From NCBI GenBank assembly GCA_934502905.1, contig CAKSVK010000165.1, forward strand, positions 1 to 7,669: a stretch of DNA of 7,669 nt. Reading direction: 5' to 3'. Each line of letters opens with the position of its first letter. The stretch's first letter is position 1. The stretch comes from an uncultured Chitinophagaceae bacterium (GTDB lineage: Bacteria; Bacteroidota; Bacteroidia; Chitinophagales; Chitinophagaceae). This document shows positions 5,069 to 7,669 of this stretch, piece by piece. The notes under the pieces were generated by a model. It was not told the DNA's origin and did not search any database. It worked only from the letters and a program-made list of their open reading frames with translations. Made by a program: the position numbers and the translations under genes.

Positions 5069-5680
5069 ATGAAGACTGTTTTTACCTGGATATGCCTGCT
5101 GGCTGCAACCCCCATATTTGCACAACTGACCGTCAGGGAACAATTTGAAAAGATCAATACCGCACAGCAGGCCCAGAAATTTATAGATGCTAATCCCAAC
5201 CTGAAACCTACCTTATTACACCTGGCGCTGGGCAGGGATACAACCTTGATCGATAAAAGGCTGTTGCGCCAGAATATCGGTGATGTTTTTTCTGTAGGAT
5301 ATGTTACCTATAAGGTGATTGAAGGAAAGGAGTCGGTAAATTACCGGGCCAATTATATATTCCTGGATGGGGGCTCTCTGTCAAACTCCGAAGTGGAACA
5401 GCTGAAAAAAGTTATCCTCGATAAGCACAGTGCAGGAGCAAGCTTTGAGCAGCTTTCTGATGAGTACACCATGGATGGTAATAACACCAGGGGCGATACC
5501 GGTTGGTTCTTCGGAGAGGAAATGATGCCTAAAGAGTTTCAGGATGCGGTAAAGAACCATAAAAAAGATGATATCTTTTTCGTGGATGTACCGGACAAGG
5601 AATGGCATTACATTGTGAAGAAGACCTACGATGACCAGGTAACCAAGGAGATCACGGTGCTGCGTGCCAACGGACGGTAG
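5069..5680 (+). CDS. Secreted parvulin-like (PpiC-type) peptidyl-prolyl isomerase domain protein
   Basis: The 203-residue protein begins with a signal peptide: MKT, a hydrophobic core VFTWICLLAATPI, and an FA|Q signal peptidase I-like site after residue 18. Residues 20-90 form a helical region of a type that flanks parvulin domains in periplasmic folding factors such as SurA and PrsA. Residues 92-187 fit a PpiC/parvulin domain: NYRANYIFLDGG, a long helix ending in HSAGASFEQLSDEYTMD, RGDTGWFFGEEMMPKEFQDAV, KKDDIF.VDVPDKEWHYIVKK. In active parvulins the first strand usually carries AxHI with a catalytic histidine; here it reads ANYI. The GWF and HYI elements remain. It may therefore be a weak isomerase or a pure chaperone in the periplasm or at the outer membrane. 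It stands alone, with a terminator upstream and a long gap downstream. Confidence 0.8.
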   Translation: MKTVFTWICLLAATPIFAQLTVREQFEKINTAQQAQKFIDANPNLKPTLLHLALGRDTTLIDKRLLRQNIGDVFSVGYVTYKVIEGKESVNYRANYIFLDGGSLSNSEVEQLKKVILDKHSAGASFEQLSDEYTMDGNNTRGDTGWFFGEEMMPKEFQDAVKNHKKDDIFFVDVPDKEWHYIVKKTYDDQVTKEITVLRANGR

Positions 5681-5873
5681 TTAATTTGAAAATCCGGGAA
5701 TGACAACCCCTTGATCGTCACCTCAACGCAGGAGAGGCCTCATGACCCTAAACGGTTCTTTCGTAAACAAGGTACCACGCACATTCGAAAGATTTCTCCT
5801 TTGCAGACATTTGTCTGTTTCTTACCAATGACATATTAGAAGTAAGATGCTAAGAATCAACAACCTGCAAAAA

Positions 5874-5942
5874 GGTGCAGCGCACCACAAATATTGTAGC
5901 ACATAGGAAATCGTTAGTTAGTATTACCAGCCGCAGCGCGGC
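5874..5942. repeat. Two hairpins sharing the core GCAGCGC
   Basis: GGTGC-AGC-GCACC (5874-5886) and GCCGC-AGC-GCGGC (5930-5942) each have a 5-bp stem with an AGC triloop and share the 7-base core. Their starts are 56 bp apart. The outer stem pairs differ but remain paired in both, which may be compensatory or chance. Confidence 0.4.
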
Positions 5943-5978
5943 GAAATATTGATTTGTTTCCATTACCGCAATTCCCCG

Positions 5979-5995
5979 TCCCGCAAAATGCGGGA
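5979..5995. repeat. 7-bp hairpin with AAA loop
   Basis: TCCCGCA pairs with TGCGGGA around AAA. It is stable and GC-rich but is not followed by a T-run on either strand, so it is not a standard terminator. Confidence 0.5.
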
Positions 5996-6016
5996 TCGAT
6001 TAAGCTTTGACACTAC

Positions 6017-6032
6017 TGTAGCTTCGGCTATA
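6017..6032. repeat. Hairpin closed by a TTCG tetraloop
   Basis: TGTAGC pairs with GCTATA (one G-T wobble) around TTCG, with the C-G closing pair that makes UUCG tetraloops very stable in RNA. This points to a + strand transcript, since the reverse complement would have CGAA instead. Confidence 0.45.
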
Positions 6033-6240
6033 TATCCCTGATATACTACCCAAATAAAGAAGATCAATCAACTTACCATCATTGACTTACATGTCACGGT
6101 TCAATGATTGAGGGCACCTGATCGGGGACTTAAATAGGATGACCATGGTGTCCCCACTGACCGAAAAGACTAATTTGAATACCTGTGTATTATCATTTGC
6201 AGTTATATATTAAAAAATACGGTAACACTGAACAGGGTAA

Positions 6241-6276
6241 AATAAAAAAGGAATACATGTTTGAATGTATTCCTTT
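6241..6276 (-). terminator. Intrinsic terminator of the Gfo/Idh/MocA gene
   Basis: A perfect 12-bp stem (6247-6258 with 6265-6276, loop of six) is followed on the minus strand by TTTTTTATTTTA. It lies 21 bases beyond the stop of the oxidoreductase gene. Confidence 0.9.
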
Positions 6277-6297
6277 CTGGCTATTGATCTTAACATA

Positions 6298-7669
6298 TTA
6301 AACCTGGTCGGGTACAATATACGGTGGTCTGTATGCCCTGGTCAGCATGGCGTCCGCTTCGGGATCGTTCACAAATTTTTCGAAATCCCGGTCGCCACCC
6401 ATGAACTTCAGCTCCCTGCCCAAACGATAGGAAATGTTGGCAAGGGAAGGCAGGGCAGAGGAATAATGACCTTCATTGATATCGCAGTTCAGGGTTTCAG
6501 CTTTTCCGGAACGGATGGCATCTATGAAGTTGGCATAGTGCTCTGTGCCGCCCGGCGGTGTCCTTGGATCGACCGGTACGGGCGCCGCAGAGGATGAACC
6601 GGCAAAAGGAGTTGTTTCTCTTTTACGGTAGGCATTCCAGCTTGTTCCATTGATCTCCAGGTAACCTTCGGAGCCATAGAACATATTACCGATGCGGATG
6701 TCAAGTCCTGTTTCACTGTTTGAATAACCCCCGCGGGTTTCAAATTCCAGGATCTTGCCATCCTGGTATTTGAACAATGAGCTTTGCATATTGGGAGTTT
6801 CCTGGGCGCATTCTTTGGGATCCCAGCCATAGACGCCACCGGTAGAATATACAGAAACGGGATGCTCATTTTTATTCAATCCCCAGCGGGCAATATCGAA
6901 CTGGTGCGGTCCCTGGTTGCCGGTGTCGCCGTTGCCCGTGTCCCAGAACCAGTGCCAGTTGTAATGTCCTTTTTTCTCGTTGTAGGGACGGTAAGTAACA
7001 GGTCCAAGCCAGTTGTCATAGTGCAGGGATGCCGGCGGTGCACTGTCTTTCGAAACGCCGAACGGGTCACGTGGTTTTATACACAGACCTCTTGCGGCAT
7101 ATACATCCCCGATGCCCCCTTCATGAAGGAACTTAATAGCCTCCCTTACATTATTGAAAGAGCGGTTCTGGAAACCTACCTGTACAATACGATTGTATTT
7201 CCGTGCGGCTTCGATCATTTTTCTACCTTCCCATATGTTGTGGGATGCAGGCTTTTCCACATATACATGCTTACCGGCCTGGCAGGCCCAGATGGTGCCG
7301 AGGGCATGCCAGAAATTGGGTGTGGCAAAGGATACGGCATGGATCTCCTTATCATCAAATACCTTGCGCATATCCCATTCCGTTAGTGGCTTTTTACCGG
7401 TCTTTTGCGCTACTGTTGCTGATTTTTCGGCAAACAGGCTTTCATCCACATCACAAAGCGTTTTTAAAAAAACATTCCGGCTGTCCTTTAAGCCGCACCA
7501 GCTGCTGATGTGTGTACCTCCCTGCCCCCGGATACCGATAACGGCAATGTTTACACGTTCATTCGCACCTTTTATGGCAGCATACGATTTGGCGCTGAGT
7601 CCCATACCACCAATGGTGATGCCGGCGCCTGCCATCGCTGTTTTTTTAATAAAATCCCGCCGTGAGTTG
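6298..7669 (-). CDS. Tat-exported Gfo/Idh/MocA oxidoreductase, N-terminus cut by window edge
   Basis: These enzymes use NAD(P) to oxidise or reduce sugars and related polyols; some Tat-exported members act as NAD-dependent glycosidases (GH109) or on 3-keto-sugars. The frame is open past the ATG at 7635 to the window edge. The 11 extra codons read NSRRDFIKKTA, a twin-arginine motif, followed by the hydrophobic MAGAGITIGGMG, so the real start is just outside and ATG 7635 is internal. Counting from that Met: Rossmann strand and loop VNIAVIGIRGQGG (28-40), ATPNFWH (104-110), the catalytic-lysine motif YVEKPASHN (125-133), VGFQNRS (153-159), then the C-terminal domain with WHWFWDTGNGDTGNQGPHQFDIARWGL (227-253), whose His244 is a likely active-site residue. 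The cofactor is presumably bound before folded export. The substrate cannot be read from sequence. A terminator follows. Confidence 0.93.
   Translation of the reverse strand, partial: NSRRDFIKKTAMAGAGITIGGMGLSAKSYAAIKGANERVNIAVIGIRGQGGTHISSWCGLKDSRNVFLKTLCDVDESLFAEKSATVAQKTGKKPLTEWDMRKVFDDKEIHAVSFATPNFWHALGTIWACQAGKHVYVEKPASHNIWEGRKMIEAARKYNRIVQVGFQNRSFNNVREAIKFLHEGGIGDVYAARGLCIKPRDPFGVSKDSAPPASLHYDNWLGPVTYRPYNEKKGHYNWHWFWDTGNGDTGNQGPHQFDIARWGLNKNEHPVSVYSTGGVYGWDPKECAQETPNMQSSLFKYQDGKILEFETRGGYSNSETGLDIRIGNMFYGSEGYLEINGTSWNAYRKRETTPFAGSSSAAPVPVDPRTPPGGTEHYANFIDAIRSGKAETLNCDINEGHYSSALPSLANISYRLGRELKFMGGDRDFEKFVNDPEADAMLTRAYRPPYIVPDQV

Larger units (their letters stand above)
5681..6240. other. 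Long gene-free stretch with a run of hairpins
   Basis: About 560 bases without a convincing gene on either strand; the longest ATG-initiated frames I followed by hand near 5740-5840 run only 28-29 codons and resemble nothing known. It does contain many short inverted repeats: 5804-5817, 5874-5886, 5930-5942, 5979-5995, 6017-6032 (closing on a TTCG tetraloop), 6078-6108 and 6124-6155. None is followed by a proper T-run. The region could be a structured non-coding RNA, a decayed mobile sequence or a 3' end region of the parvulin-like gene, which lacks a clear terminator nearby. Confidence 0.5.

Noticed and set aside
5804..5817. CAGAC-ATTT-GTCTG hairpin as terminator of the parvulin-like gene
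   Set aside because: Only a 5-bp stem followed by TTTCTT, about 125 bases after the stop; too weak to call.
5742..5834. Short frames of 28-29 codons on both strands
   Set aside because: No ribosome site, no similarity that I can recall and no neighbour that suggests a small protein.
6784..7508. Long + strand frames opposite the Gfo/Idh/MocA gene
   Set aside because: The minus strand encodes a full, recognisable oxidoreductase here; the + frames have no recognisable features.
1..7669. CRISPR array, toxin-antitoxin, restriction or other defence system
   Set aside because: No regular repeat-spacer pattern, no nuclease, methylase or toxin motif in any credible gene.

Overview
The window looks like a piece of a Bacteroidota chromosome, most likely from the Chitinophagaceae or a related family. 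This rests on protein character (DUF3945-type proteins, a Bacteroidota-style SSB, a Tat-exported Gfo/Idh/MocA oxidoreductase), the scarcity of strong Shine-Dalgarno sequences, and a few matches to the Bacteroidota -7 promoter box TAnnTTTG. No sequence search was run, so all family names come from reading the proteins directly.

The window has two parts. The left part (1 to about 2600) is more AT-rich and looks like the end of an integrated mobile element, probably an integrative and conjugative element. It carries two divergent paralogous DUF3945-type genes, the first cut by the window edge, then a small gene of a family often seen in such elements, then a small excisionase-like helix-turn-helix gene. 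All four lie on the + strand with short gaps and end at a strong intrinsic terminator (2423-2447). Next comes a 170-base gene-free AT-rich stretch with short direct repeats, and then a tRNA-Leu(CAA) on the minus strand (2614-2697). The 3' end of the tRNA faces the element, which is the usual geometry for integration into a tRNA gene. No integrase, relaxase or second att copy lies inside the window, so the element's extent is inferred.

The right part (2698 to the end) reads as chromosomal backbone. It holds a small conserved tryptophan-rich protein of unknown function (2802-3098, +), converging through a shared hairpin on ssb (3161-3568, -). A two-gene operon follows, nitroreductase plus cytoplasmic YceI-like lipocalin (3813-4901, +), preceded by a perfect 14-bp palindrome that could be an operator. 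After a terminator comes a secreted parvulin-like protein (5069-5680, +) whose usual first catalytic histidine appears to be replaced. A gene-free stretch of about 560 bases (5681-6240) contains a run of short hairpins and no convincing coding sequence. The window ends in a Tat-exported Gfo/Idh/MocA oxidoreductase (6298-7669, -), truncated at its N-terminus by the window edge.

No CRISPR array, toxin-antitoxin pair, restriction system or clear new defence system is visible. The parts most worth a second look are the element/tRNA junction, the degenerate DUF3945 pair with two small regulators, and the hairpin-rich gap.
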